The notes under the pieces were generated by a model. That model saw only the letters and a program-made list of their open reading frames with translations. It did no database searches and was not told the origin of the DNA. The position numbers were made by a program, and so were the translations under genes. From NCBI GenBank assembly GCA_031256755.1, contig JAIRPZ010000209.1, positions 1 to 24,698 of the forward strand: 24,698 nucleotides of DNA, written 5' to 3'. The DNA comes from Planctomycetaceae bacterium (GTDB lineage: Bacteria > Planctomycetota > Planctomycetia > Pirellulales > Thermoguttaceae). This document shows, in pieces, positions 15,898-24,633 of the stretch. Each line of letters opens with the position of its first letter. Positions within the stretch are counted from its first letter, which is position 1.

Positions 15898-17862
15898 CTA
15901 TTTTGTTTTTGACGGTTCTAAAGAAAATCCTTTGAAAAAATAACCGTCCTTTTCGGACGAACCATAAAGCGAAAGCACGCCGAAGTATTTCTGAACCTTG
16001 TCGAATGCCGGCAATTTCGTTCCGTCAACAATTTGCTTGCGTCCGTTTTCATCTTCAGAGATGATAATAAAATTGATCAGTTTTGCCAGCATCGCCTGCG
16101 ATTCCGGCATTTGTCCCCTTCGGAGTGTTTCATACGTGGGACGAATCGTTTCGTCTGATCGGGCAAAAAATTGGAGGAAACGGGGTTTCTCCAACACTCT
16201 CATTTCCGAATAGATTTGTTCGATTTTTTTGTAGTCCTTTTCGTTTTTGAATGCGGTACTCTTCGCGGCAGTATTTTCCATTCTGTCCAAAATCGTACTC
16301 AAGTAGTCCATTTGGGAAGAAACGAGAAGCCATCGCGGTGTCACCACAATACCGCCGTCGGGAAAAGCAGACGGAGTATCCGGTTCAACGGCTGCCGGTC
16401 GTTCCTTCGTCTTATTCGGAGCCGGAACATCAATGAGACGTTTCTCCGTCATCTCTTCCGGTTCAAGAATGTCTTCCGGCGGTATCCGGTGCCATATCTT
16501 GTACTTTTTATACATGGTAAATTTCATTTCAGTGTCCGTTCCGAAAAGTTTCTCAACGGACTTCTGCATGGACTCATATCTTCCGTCTTTCAATTCTACA
16601 GCAATGACGGTACTCTCGCTTTTCGGCGTAATCGGCTTGTCATAGCGGGACATCCCCACAGCACGGTTGCCGATATGGGCAATGAGTTCATTCCGCAGAT
16701 TGATTTGCGGACCGTGCGGGTCTTCTTCCAGTCCTTTCAGAATATCTTTCCAGACCCCTTCTTCTCCCTGCATCACAACCGAATCAAATAAAATCCCGAA
16801 GTTGTCAAAGATTTTCAGCGGATCAAAACGGAAGGTTGTACTGCGTGCCAAATCAGCAGGCAGCCAATCCGGCGGCGTAAAGTCCTTTTGATCGGGAAAT
16901 TCCAGCATGCGCATGGCAAGACGGTACGGCTGTTTGGTACAAACGAATGTCCGAAAGACCGTTTCCATTCCTTCGGACTTCATACTGATCACGCCGCCGA
17001 TACCGCGAACCGCATCAAAGCCCTGTTCTTTCAGTACAGTAAAAATTGACGGTTTATTTTTCCGTTTAGAAACAGATTTCTGTAACAAAATACGTATCGA
17101 CTCGCCGTAGTCAAGCGGTTCAATGTACCACTCGGCGGCGGGTTTTGTCCCTTTCGGCATATCGTCCGTACAGCGTTTTAACGTTGCCTGATAATTGGGA
17201 ACATCGGCAAGCGATCTTCCGGCATCATCAACAACTCTGTCCGCAATCAGTTTGATCAAATGCAACTGATCGGAAACAATCAGAATGTCCTGACGGAACA
17301 TGTAAAACACATTACGGATCACCGGTTCCTGAACCGGTTTATCCTTTTCTTTTGCGGCTTCTGCCGGTGCCGGTGCTGCCGGCGGCGGGAACTTCAGCAC
17401 CGTAATCTTTTGCCCCTTATACTGTTCGGCGGATTGTCTGACACCGGACGCGGCCAATTTTGCGGACAAATCCGAAAGATATTGATCGGTTTGCGGACGC
17501 TTTCCGGTCACGTCCATCGTCATCACATTTCCCGGCTTTTGGTTAGGGACGGCAATCATGCCGAAAGCCACTTCGCCGGACGGAAGAGACGAAACCGTGT
17601 CAAGCGAAAAGGCAAACACGCTCTCCAGCCGCCGCGATAATTGTTTTTGCAAATCCGCTTTGAATTCGGACATCAACGGATCATTGATGAACTGCCCGAA
17701 CTGCGTCTGTTTCCACAATTTCTGAAATTCTTCCAGATTTTTGACGGAGAAAAATCCCTTGGTGGATTCAGGGAAGAGGCGATCGGCAGACACGGTTTCT
17801 GCCCGGCACAGTGCAGGAGACAACAGCACCGGCAACAATAAAACGGAAAACAAACGCAGCAT
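15898..17862 (-). CDS. Large secreted protein of unknown function
   Basis: The protein has 654 residues. The start at ATG 17862 is chosen because AAGAGG lies six bases upstream and the protein then begins with a clean signal peptide, MLRLFSVLLLPVLLSPALCRA. A longer reading from 17967 would overlap the upstream gene. After the signal, the segment LFPESTKGFFSVKNLEEFQKLWKQTQFGQFINDPLMSEF is of a type common in planctomycete exported proteins (TQ-G-(Q/L)...DP). A proline/alanine/lysine-rich linker lies near 170-185, and another charged linker (ERPAAVEPDTPSAFP) near 495-510. There is no membrane anchor and no enzymatic motif I recognise. It is the second gene of a pair with the BON-domain protein, 58 bases downstream of it. 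No function is proposed. Confidence 0.85.
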   Translation of the reverse strand: MLRLFSVLLLPVLLSPALCRAETVSADRLFPESTKGFFSVKNLEEFQKLWKQTQFGQFINDPLMSEFKADLQKQLSRRLESVFAFSLDTVSSLPSGEVAFGMIAVPNQKPGNVMTMDVTGKRPQTDQYLSDLSAKLAASGVRQSAEQYKGQKITVLKFPPPAAPAPAEAAKEKDKPVQEPVIRNVFYMFRQDILIVSDQLHLIKLIADRVVDDAGRSLADVPNYQATLKRCTDDMPKGTKPAAEWYIEPLDYGESIRILLQKSVSKRKNKPSIFTVLKEQGFDAVRGIGGVISMKSEGMETVFRTFVCTKQPYRLAMRMLEFPDQKDFTPPDWLPADLARSTTFRFDPLKIFDNFGILFDSVVMQGEEGVWKDILKGLEEDPHGPQINLRNELIAHIGNRAVGMSRYDKPITPKSESTVIAVELKDGRYESMQKSVEKLFGTDTEMKFTMYKKYKIWHRIPPEDILEPEEMTEKRLIDVPAPNKTKERPAAVEPDTPSAFPDGGIVVTPRWLLVSSQMDYLSTILDRMENTAAKSTAFKNEKDYKKIEQIYSEMRVLEKPRFLQFFARSDETIRPTYETLRRGQMPESQAMLAKLINFIIISEDENGRKQIVDGTKLPAFDKVQKYFGVLSLYGSSEKDGYFFKGFSLEPSKTK

Positions 17863-17920
17863 CAGGAACCTCTTGTATGTAGCAGTCATCCTTAAAAATG
17901 GGAGAGTCGGCGGACAGCCG

Positions 17921-18580
17921 TTAGCGCACCTCAAGCCGGTTATCGACAGAATCAATTCCCGGTTCAAGCAGGAGCATTTGTTTGGCTAATTTTCGTTCTT
18001 TTTCGGTTTTAACGATTCCGGTTAAAACGGCGGTTGTACCGGCTGGGGAATTTTGTAAAGCGATCTGCCCTTGCGCAATTCCCGGAATTCGTGTCAGACG
18101 GTTTTGAATGACCGTTAACCGTTCCGCGGCATAAACAGGTGTAAATTCAAAGTCCGTTGACGTTGCGGCTCTGACGGATGTCCCGCTGGTACTGCTTGCC
18201 GTGCGTCCGGCGGTGCCGGCGGCTGCCGTTGTCCGGCGTGCTGTTGTGGTGCGGGATGTTGTCCGTGCCGTTGTCGTGCTGCTCTGTCTTCGGCTGCTGG
18301 TTGTCGAACTGCTCGCGTTCACGTCATCGGTACCGACGAAGCCGCCGGGTACGGCGGCTCCGATAAATTCCCGGTTGGACGGATTGTCTATCGCTTGGGA
18401 GGTCGGAATCAACTCGCTGCTAAGTCCGCTGGAAAAACTGGACGAAGACGAACTTGAACCGGACGAAGACGATCCCGAACCGGAAGAACCCGTGTTGCCG
18501 AAGTTTTCCGTCTGGGCTGAAACCGGTGCGGAAAAAATCATCACTAACAGTAAAACCGCTAAAATTGTTCGCATGGTCAT
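17921..18580 (-). CDS. Secreted BON-domain protein with Ser/Thr-rich linker
   Basis: The protein has 219 residues. MTMRTILAVLLLVMIFSAPVSAQ is a signal peptide with an AxA-type cleavage site. Residues about 31-50 are almost all serine and glycine; residues 90-135 are threonine, serine, arginine and alanine-rich. The C-terminal 65 residues (ERLTVIQNRLTRIPGIAQGQIAL...GTTAVLTGIVKTEKERKLAKQMLLLEPGIDSVDNRLEV) form a BON domain, a fold found in periplasmic and outer-membrane proteins and thought to bind phospholipid or other envelope partners. AAGGA precedes the ATG at 18580 closely and suits the second ATG (18574) better, so the start may be two codons later. It is the first gene of a pair with the 654-residue protein, under a promoter at 18664-18637. 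Confidence 0.82.
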   Translation of the reverse strand: MTMRTILAVLLLVMIFSAPVSAQTENFGNTGSSGSGSSSSGSSSSSSSFSSGLSSELIPTSQAIDNPSNREFIGAAVPGGFVGTDDVNASSSTTSSRRQSSTTTARTTSRTTTARRTTAAAGTAGRTASSTSGTSVRAATSTDFEFTPVYAAERLTVIQNRLTRIPGIAQGQIALQNSPAGTTAVLTGIVKTEKERKLAKQMLLLEPGIDSVDNRLEVR

Positions 18581-18636
18581 AATTCCTTTTTCGACTAATC
18601 AGGGTTCCGATTTTAACCGCCCGTCCAAAATTAACG

Positions 18637-18664
18637 ATTATAACGGTTCGGAGAACGGTATCAA
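18637..18664 (-). promoter_or_regulatory. Promoter of the BON-protein gene
   Basis: On the minus strand TTGATA (18664-18659) and TATAAT (18642-18637) are 16 bases apart, about 57 bases before the ATG. Confidence 0.6.
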
Positions 18665-18676
18665 TTTTCTGATACC
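18657..18676. promoter_or_regulatory. Palindrome GGTATCA-N6-TGATACC over the -35 box, candidate operator
   Basis: Perfect 7-bp arms, 18657-18663 and 18670-18676, centred six bases apart, cover the -35 hexamer of the BON promoter. The size and position fit a dimeric repressor site; no regulator gene is adjacent. Confidence 0.45.
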
Positions 18677-18716
18677 ATTCTACTGAAAGATTGGCATTTT
18701 TGCAAGCCGCCCTGCC

Positions 18717-18831
18717 CTGCACGTCACCTGCAAAGTCGGTTTTTTGCCGTAAAAGGTCGTGAAAACACCTTCCTAAATTGCCTGTATTGCCTAATATTTG
18801 TGAGTTTTATGACTTTGCAGGGGACGTGCAG
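18717..18831. repeat. 21-bp inverted repeat pair, 115 bp overall
   Basis: 18717-18737 and 18811-18831 are inverted copies agreeing at 20 of 21 positions (cores ACGTCACCTGCAAAGTC and GACTTTGCAGGGGACGT), with 73 bases between that include a doubled ATTGCCT. No flanking duplication is seen. It could be a small non-autonomous element or a cruciform/RNA structure in the gap between the divergent BON and lptD genes. Confidence 0.65.
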
Positions 18832-18892
18832 ACGGAGACGGGATTCTTGATCGAATGGACACTTTGAAAAGGGAATTCATACCATTTACAAG

Positions 18893-19030
18893 ATGAACGG
18901 TTTGTTTTGGGAAAAACATGAAGAAAGACCGTACACAAAACTCATGAAAAGATACGCAGAAGAAGCGTCTCACCGGCGGTCTGCTGCGGCCCCGCAAACA
19001 GAACAGAAAAACGAAAATCACAAAAACTGA
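18893..19030 (+). CDS. Possible small charged protein
   Basis: A 45-residue frame from ATG 18893, MNGLFWEKHEERPYTKLMKR..., is rich in Glu, Lys, Arg and His and ends KNENHKN. Codon usage looks plausible, and the frame is open for a few codons upstream, but there is no ribosome site. It lies in the 617-base gap between the divergent BON and lptD genes. I do not recognise it; it may be chance. Confidence 0.25.
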   Translation: MNGLFWEKHEERPYTKLMKRYAEEASHRRSAAAPQTEQKNENHKN

Positions 19031-19197
19031 TGATCAAAACAACAGTTTCACCCGTTCAACTCATTTTTTCCGAAAACGCCGCCTTGACAGCAGTACGGCA
19101 GAGAAACGGACAGAGCATGACCGGCTTTTGCTCTTGCTTTTAACGGCGAAAATCGGCATACTCCCGCCGTACCGTTCCCTTTTGCAAGGACTCCTAT

Positions 19198-22100
19198 TTG
19201 ACACAAATACGCGTCAAAAAAGGACTTACGCCCGTTTGTACCGCTTCAAAACTGCTTGCGCTGTTTGGGCTGCTCTCTCTTTGCGTCCCCGTTTTCGGAC
19301 AGGAACGGCTCCTGCAAAAGGAAAACGGAGGGCGAATACCGACTGCCCGCGCCGTGTCGCACGCTTTAACCGCTCCGATTCAAGCCGTTTTCACGAAACC
19401 GGAACCCACCGAACAAGTCAACTCCGCCCTGCCGGGGTTAGGGACGCTGACCGTTCGCCCCGCCGAAACAACCGATTTCGCCGGAAGTTTAACGGAAAGC
19501 GTATACCCGCCGCTCCTGAACGGAAGCATGCCTGCGTCCGTTCCCGCTATCTATGTCGAAAGCAGAGGTTATGTGCCTATCAGCGATCCGAGCATTGCAC
19601 CGTATATCAGTCCCGATGTGCTGAAAAATCCGGCAAGCGATCCCGCAGTCGTCATGATTCCGGCCGGCAGTCCCGACGGAATACAGATGTCCGCCGCTTT
19701 TACACAGCCCCCCGCCCGTGCCATGGAAATAACCGGCAAAATGTCTATGCTGTCGCTGCCGCAAGCCGAACATACAGAACCGGTGGTCGTCTCTGCCCAA
19801 ACCGGCTGGAGCAAAAAAATCGGAACAAACGATGTCTATTTCCTGCAAGGGGACTGCACCATTCGGCAGGGCAGCACCGCCGCCAACGCACCCGAAGCCG
19901 TTGTTTGGATTGCCGCCGAAAAAGACGCAACAACCGGCTTGCGTGAAATCATGCTTTATCTCGAAGAAGATCATCAAAATCCGGTCAAAGTTGAACTTGG
20001 CGGCAACGCCGCTGCCGGTTCTCAAAAAGGAACAACCATTACCGATAAAAAATGGCTGGGACATTTTTATACATCGACATCGGTCGATGTGCTAATCGCT
20101 GCACCAAAATCGGTCAGCACTGCCGGCGGATTGCAGGAGCCGGCGATTTATCAACGATCTGTCGCCGCCCTCTCCCCAAACGGGAACGAAAAATTGATGC
20201 CCGCCGCCGGTGATACCTCTCCTGACGGGAGTGTTGTGCCGGCACAGTACCTTTCGTCCACAGCCATCCCGACGCTGCCCGGCGATTCCAAATTGGGTTT
20301 TCGCCGCATCTCGCTGAATTCCCGCAGCGACAGCCCGATGAGCATTGCCTTTGAACCTTATCCGCACGATACCTCGCGCGGTATTCTGATCCTTTCCGGC
20401 GGTCTCAATCTGATCATCGAAGGCATTGCCGACAACAAACTCCTTGCCGGCAGCGTGATTGACATTTCGGCAGATAATGCCGTTGTCTGGATGGTCAATC
20501 CCAGCAAAATGAATGCCGGAACTTCGCACACCGAATCGGATACGGAGGACTTTGAAATTTATCTCGAAGGAAACATTGTGTACCGGGACGGTCCCCGGCT
20601 GATCGAAGCGGACAAAATGTATTATGATGCCAAAAACAAAGTCGCCTACATTTTGAACGGGCATCTTTCCGCTCCGATTGATATGTCGGACAAAGTTAAC
20701 GGTGCGGTGCGTCTCAAAGCGGAAATCCTCCGGCAAATGGGAGACGGGCTTTTTACCGCAAAGAATGCGATGATCACGACAAGTCAACTCGGCGAACCGA
20801 CTTATTCGCTGCGGTCGCGGTCTTTGACGTTTGACCGGCAAAATACCCGGCAGGTCATTGTTGCCGAAAACAATACCGTGGCGGTTCGAAACATGCCGGT
20901 TTTTTATTGGCCCTGGATGGCTGCCGACTTGGGCGAACCGACTTTGTACATCAAAAATTTTTCGTACAGTCGAAGCGGACGCAACGGACATACCGTCAAT
21001 ACCCGATGGAATCCGTTTCAGATATTGAACTGCCGCCGCCCCGAATGGATTGACGGCGATGTCAATGTTTCCTATATGACCAAACGTGGTCTCGGCTACG
21101 GGGCGGATTTTCAATACGATTATGCTGCGTCTCACACGACAATTTTCAGACCGTCTGCGGCTGATATTCAAGTCAAAGGAGATTTCTTTTTTTGGGGATT
21201 GAATGACCGCGGAACGGATCAACTCGGCGGTGTGCGGGAAGACGTGCAGTTCCCGCATGATTACCGCTACCGGCTTCACTGGGTTCATGAATATCTTATG
21301 CCTGCCCGGGATTTTACGGCACCGTTTCAACTTCGTGCGGAAATCGGCAAAGTTTCGGATCGGAATTTTATGCCCGGATTCTTCGATTCGGTTTGGCATA
21401 CCGAAGAAAACGCAACGACGGCATTGAGTTTGAATAATTTTCTGTTTCCTCTTCCCGCCAATCAATCGCTGAAATTATCCGCAGAATATTCGCTGGATAA
21501 TTGTTACAGTAATGCGAATTGGCTGCCGCGGCTGGATCATTTTATTGTCGGGCAGCCGCTGCTGAACGATTATTTCACGTGGTACGGGCATACACGGGTC
21601 GGTTTGATGAATTATAACACCGCAAGTACGCCGTTTGATGTTCAGAATGACGTTCCGTATTTTCGGTATTTGCCTTGGGAAACACAAACGGGGAATAATA
21701 CTGCGCCGCTGGACGAAACCGGTCTTGTTTTTTCGACGCGGCATGAACTGGATTATCCGGTCAGTATCGGTGCCTTAAAAGTGATTCCGTTTGTTCTCGG
21801 CGATTTTTCTCTTTGGGGAAATGACCGCAGCGGCAAAGCGGTGAACCGGCTTTACGGACAAGGAGGCGTGCGGCTGCATTTACCTTTCTGGAAAGTGCAG
21901 CCGAATATTTCGAGCAGGCGTTGGTATCTCAACGGTCTGGCGCACAAAATCGACTTCGATGCCGAATATTGGTACGCTCAAGCCAACGAAAGTATGGAAA
22001 ATTTAATTCTGACTGATCCGATTGATAACTGGTCTATCGATGATTTCCGGCGGCGTTATGCGGTGACCAATTCGTTCTTTGGTGCCAACGGGACATACAT

Positions 22101-22761
22101 TCCGCCGCAGTTTGATCCCCGGTATTATGCGCTGCGGAGCGGTATTGCAAGCAATGTAACGGCGGGCAATATGGAAATTGCGGACGATATGTCGTTGCTC
22201 CGGCTGGGCATGACGCACCGTTTTCAAACGAAGCGGGGATCGGTCGGAAACCGTCACATTATGGATTGGATCACGGCTTCAACGCATGTCAATTTCTATC
22301 CTGAATCCGATCAAAACTTCGGCAAGGGGATCGGTTTATGGGATTATAATGTGCTGTGGCATGTGGGTGACCGGTTTTCGGTTTTTTCGGAGGGTTTGTA
22401 CGATTTTTTTGACAGCGGTCAGAGCATTACGCGGATCGGTTCGGTTTGGAACCGGCCGGAGCGGGGGAGTGTGAGTGTGTCGCTGGATCAATTTTCGGGG
22501 GCGGTGGAGCGGACGTATTTAACGATGAACATCGGCTACACGATGAACGAAAAGTATGCGATGACGTATATGACTTCGTTTGATATTAAGGACAGATGGA
22601 AGAGTATGGGGCATAATTTTATGTTTGCCCGGACGGGGGAATCGTTCCGGCTGTTGATGGGTGTTGTGTATAGCGAGGCGTTATCGGACTGGAGTTTATC
22701 TTTCGGTCTTGAACCGGTTTTCCTGCGGAAGAGCAAGATGCAGACCGCAGCAGGACGTTAG
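19198..22761 (+). CDS. lptD: LptD/OstA-like outer-membrane protein
   Basis: In LptD proteins a periplasmic OstA domain and a large beta-barrel insert lipopolysaccharide into the outer leaflet. This protein has 1187 residues. The start is the TTG at 19198, with AAGGA seven bases upstream, giving a signal peptide that ends near VPVFGQ (about 34). A poorly conserved N-terminal part follows, with an OstA-like strand region near 205-290 and a clearer one at about 452-495 (IYLEGNIVYRDGPRLIEADKMYYDAKNKVAYILNG). Then comes VAVRNMPVFYWPWM (about 561-575), the hallmark ahead of the barrel, and about 600 residues of alternating aromatic/polar strands. It is longer than the E. coli form (784), mainly through the N-terminal extension. 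It implies a diderm envelope with LPS-type lipid. No lptE or surA is adjacent. OstA-family proteins of other function remain possible. Confidence 0.78.
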   Translation: MTQIRVKKGLTPVCTASKLLALFGLLSLCVPVFGQERLLQKENGGRIPTARAVSHALTAPIQAVFTKPEPTEQVNSALPGLGTLTVRPAETTDFAGSLTESVYPPLLNGSMPASVPAIYVESRGYVPISDPSIAPYISPDVLKNPASDPAVVMIPAGSPDGIQMSAAFTQPPARAMEITGKMSMLSLPQAEHTEPVVVSAQTGWSKKIGTNDVYFLQGDCTIRQGSTAANAPEAVVWIAAEKDATTGLREIMLYLEEDHQNPVKVELGGNAAAGSQKGTTITDKKWLGHFYTSTSVDVLIAAPKSVSTAGGLQEPAIYQRSVAALSPNGNEKLMPAAGDTSPDGSVVPAQYLSSTAIPTLPGDSKLGFRRISLNSRSDSPMSIAFEPYPHDTSRGILILSGGLNLIIEGIADNKLLAGSVIDISADNAVVWMVNPSKMNAGTSHTESDTEDFEIYLEGNIVYRDGPRLIEADKMYYDAKNKVAYILNGHLSAPIDMSDKVNGAVRLKAEILRQMGDGLFTAKNAMITTSQLGEPTYSLRSRSLTFDRQNTRQVIVAENNTVAVRNMPVFYWPWMAADLGEPTLYIKNFSYSRSGRNGHTVNTRWNPFQILNCRRPEWIDGDVNVSYMTKRGLGYGADFQYDYAASHTTIFRPSAADIQVKGDFFFWGLNDRGTDQLGGVREDVQFPHDYRYRLHWVHEYLMPARDFTAPFQLRAEIGKVSDRNFMPGFFDSVWHTEENATTALSLNNFLFPLPANQSLKLSAEYSLDNCYSNANWLPRLDHFIVGQPLLNDYFTWYGHTRVGLMNYNTASTPFDVQNDVPYFRYLPWETQTGNNTAPLDETGLVFSTRHELDYPVSIGALKVIPFVLGDFSLWGNDRSGKAVNRLYGQGGVRLHLPFWKVQPNISSRRWYLNGLAHKIDFDAEYWYAQANESMENLILTDPIDNWSIDDFRRRYAVTNSFFGANGTYIPPQFDPRYYALRSGIASNVTAGNMEIADDMSLLRLGMTHRFQTKRGSVGNRHIMDWITASTHVNFYPESDQNFGKGIGLWDYNVLWHVGDRFSVFSEGLYDFFDSGQSITRIGSVWNRPERGSVSVSLDQFSGAVERTYLTMNIGYTMNEKYAMTYMTSFDIKDRWKSMGHNFMFARTGESFRLLMGVVYSEALSDWSLSFGLEPVFLRKSKMQTAAGR

Positions 22762-22790
22762 TACGTTTCCAAAATCTTGCCGGAAACGTT

Positions 22791-22796
22791 TATAAT
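22791..22796 (+). promoter_or_regulatory. -10 box upstream of the alpha-2-macroglobulin gene
   Basis: TATAAT, in the context GTTTATAATGG, lies 36 bases before ATG 22833. The -35 is weak and no Shine-Dalgarno is seen. Confidence 0.45.
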
Positions 22797-22832
22797 GGTG
22801 AACGCTGTTTCCGTTTTTTATCATCTTCCGTT

Positions 22833-23366
22833 ATGTGCCGCTTTTTCACTTGCCTTGTGTTTCCGTGCCTTGCACTCTTTGCTTCCCTTTCCGTTTTTCC
22901 TGCCGCTTACGCCGCTGATTCTCCGCTTGCCAAAGCGGAAAAACTTGTCAAAGAAGGGCTGCACAAAGACGCATTGGAACTCATCAAACCCTTTATTCTT
23001 GACCCGCAAACTTCGGGAAAGTCCGCAACGGACGGGCTGAACATTGCCGTTCAATCATTGCAGCAATTAAATCGTCTTGACGCACTGGACGAACTCCTCG
23101 AATCCTTCGGGAAAGTTCATAAAAACGATTGGCAGACAATGCAGAAACTCGCCGAAACATATCTGCGAATTCCGCATGATGGTTACCTCGTCGACGGCAA
23201 ATTTCTGCGGGGCAACCACCGCAGCGACGGACGCAGAATTGACCGCGCAGAGCGGGACAGAATCCAAGCCCTCAAAATATTCTGCGAAGTCCTGCCGCGG
23301 GTGCAAAAAGAAGAAAAGAAAGAAGAAAACGGCAAGCATGCTCACGCTGAACACGCTGACCGATGA
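22833..23366 (+). CDS. First open frame of the broken macroglobulin gene
   Basis: 177 codons holding the signal peptide and the N-terminal helical region. The natural protein likeness ends near LPRVQKEEKKEE; the last dozen residues (GKHAHAEHADR) are out-of-frame translation after the first shift. Confidence 0.5.
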   Translation: MCRFFTCLVFPCLALFASLSVFPAAYAADSPLAKAEKLVKEGLHKDALELIKPFILDPQTSGKSATDGLNIAVQSLQQLNRLDALDELLESFGKVHKNDWQTMQKLAETYLRIPHDGYLVDGKFLRGNHRSDGRRIDRAERDRIQALKIFCEVLPRVQKEEKKEENGKHAHAEHADR

Positions 23367-24633
23367 CGAAACCGTCGCAAAACTGGCAGGCGGCATCAAA
23401 CGCTGGACACTGCCGGACGAATTCAACTACATCAAATTGTATCAGCAAGTCGGCGATGCCAAATCTCTTGAATGTCTTGCCGAAATTGCATTGAACCGGC
23501 AGCAGTATCCGAAAGCAGCAAAGTATTACAAAACGCTGATCGCCAAATTCCCATCAGCCGCCTCCCGGCAGGGATGGGAACAGGGCTGGGGACATGCATT
23601 ACAGCAAATCACCGGTAACTGGGGACGGTTCGAGCGCGAAGGTTCCGCCGTCCGCGGCTTGAAAGCCGATTTGCGCTATATTTTCCGTAACGGAAAAAAA
23701 GTGCTGATAACGGTCAACGAAATCAATACCGAAAAACTGATTGCCGATATGAAAGCGTATTATCAGCAGCACAAAGCAGACGGAAACGATCTTCTTTTCC
23801 GGCACGAAGCCGGCCATATTGACCGGCTCGGCTGGTGGCTGATGTACGATCATGAGAATACCCTCCGGCAAAAATATGTCGGCAAAACGGTCAAAGAGTG
23901 GAGCATGAACCTGAAACCTGCCGGAAAACATTTTGATACGGAAACCCGCATCACCTACAAAGCAAAAAAATCCGGCGCATATCTTCTCCGCACCAAAATG
24001 GAATACGGCAATGAGGAATGGACGGTGTTATGGCTCGAAGACACCGCCATTGTGAAAAAAACAGTTGTCGACGGAGTGCTTTATTACATCGCCGATGCCG
24101 AAACAGGCGAACCGATCGGCAATGCCGAAGTCAATTTCTGGAACTGCTACAGAACAAACAAGAATACCCGCGCTTGGGCGATGGTGGAAATCAAAGCGTG
24201 GGTCGGTACGAGCAAAGATGATACGCCGGAAATCTGCGAATGGGCAGGCAAAACGATTTCCTATGCCATCCGTGATCCGAAGGGGAATCAAGTCAAGGAT
24301 GAAACCGAAGTCAAACTGGACGCTTACGGCGGTTTTACGACAACGCTGGAATTGCCGGAAAATGCCCCGCTCGGCATGTATTGGATTATGTGTGGCAAGA
24401 ATAATAGGCGGACATTCCGTGTGGAGGAATACAAAAAGCCGGAATATGAAGTACAATTGATGCGCCGAAAGAGCCGGTCAAACTCGGCGATAAAATCACC
24501 GCCGCCGTCAAAGCGAAGTACTATTTCGGTTCGCCGGTCAGCGAGGCGACTGTTAAATACACAGTCAAACGGGAAAAAGCGGACGGCGGCTGGGGCTGGT
24601 TCGGCGGCTGTCATCACGGTTCCGCTCATCTGA
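23338..24633 (+). CDS. Second open frame of the broken macroglobulin gene
   Basis: An ATG at 23338 opens MLTLNTLTDDETVAKLAGG..., but coding likeness begins a little earlier, in the A-rich tract, and no ribosome site precedes this ATG, so it is a continuation and not an independent gene. It carries the TPR-like end and the MG domains to EYKKPEYEVQL. After about 24458 the frame gives an arginine/serine-rich tail that is not natural, while the real sequence continues in the frame that starts at 24459 (DAPKEPVKLGDK) to the window end. Confidence 0.5.
   Translation: MLTLNTLTDDETVAKLAGGIKRWTLPDEFNYIKLYQQVGDAKSLECLAEIALNRQQYPKAAKYYKTLIAKFPSAASRQGWEQGWGHALQQITGNWGRFEREGSAVRGLKADLRYIFRNGKKVLITVNEINTEKLIADMKAYYQQHKADGNDLLFRHEAGHIDRLGWWLMYDHENTLRQKYVGKTVKEWSMNLKPAGKHFDTETRITYKAKKSGAYLLRTKMEYGNEEWTVLWLEDTAIVKKTVVDGVLYYIADAETGEPIGNAEVNFWNCYRTNKNTRAWAMVEIKAWVGTSKDDTPEICEWAGKTISYAIRDPKGNQVKDETEVKLDAYGGFTTTLELPENAPLGMYWIMCGKNNRRTFRVEEYKKPEYEVQLMRRKSRSNSAIKSPPPSKRSTISVRRSARRLLNTQSNGKKRTAAGAGSAAVITVPLI

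Noticed and set aside
15898..17967. Longer start (17967) for the 654-residue secreted protein
   Set aside because: It would overlap the end of the BON gene and bury the signal peptide; ATG 17862 has AAGAGG at proper spacing and a clean signal peptide.
20092..21465. 457-codon open frame on the minus strand
   Set aside because: It lies fully inside lptD, resembles no family and has arginine/histidine-rich shadow composition.
23300..23340. Programmed frameshifting in the macroglobulin gene
   Set aside because: The shift needed is +1 (or -2), the A-rich run lacks an A-AAA-AAG slippery heptamer, and a second shift follows 1.1 kb later; error or mutation is simpler.
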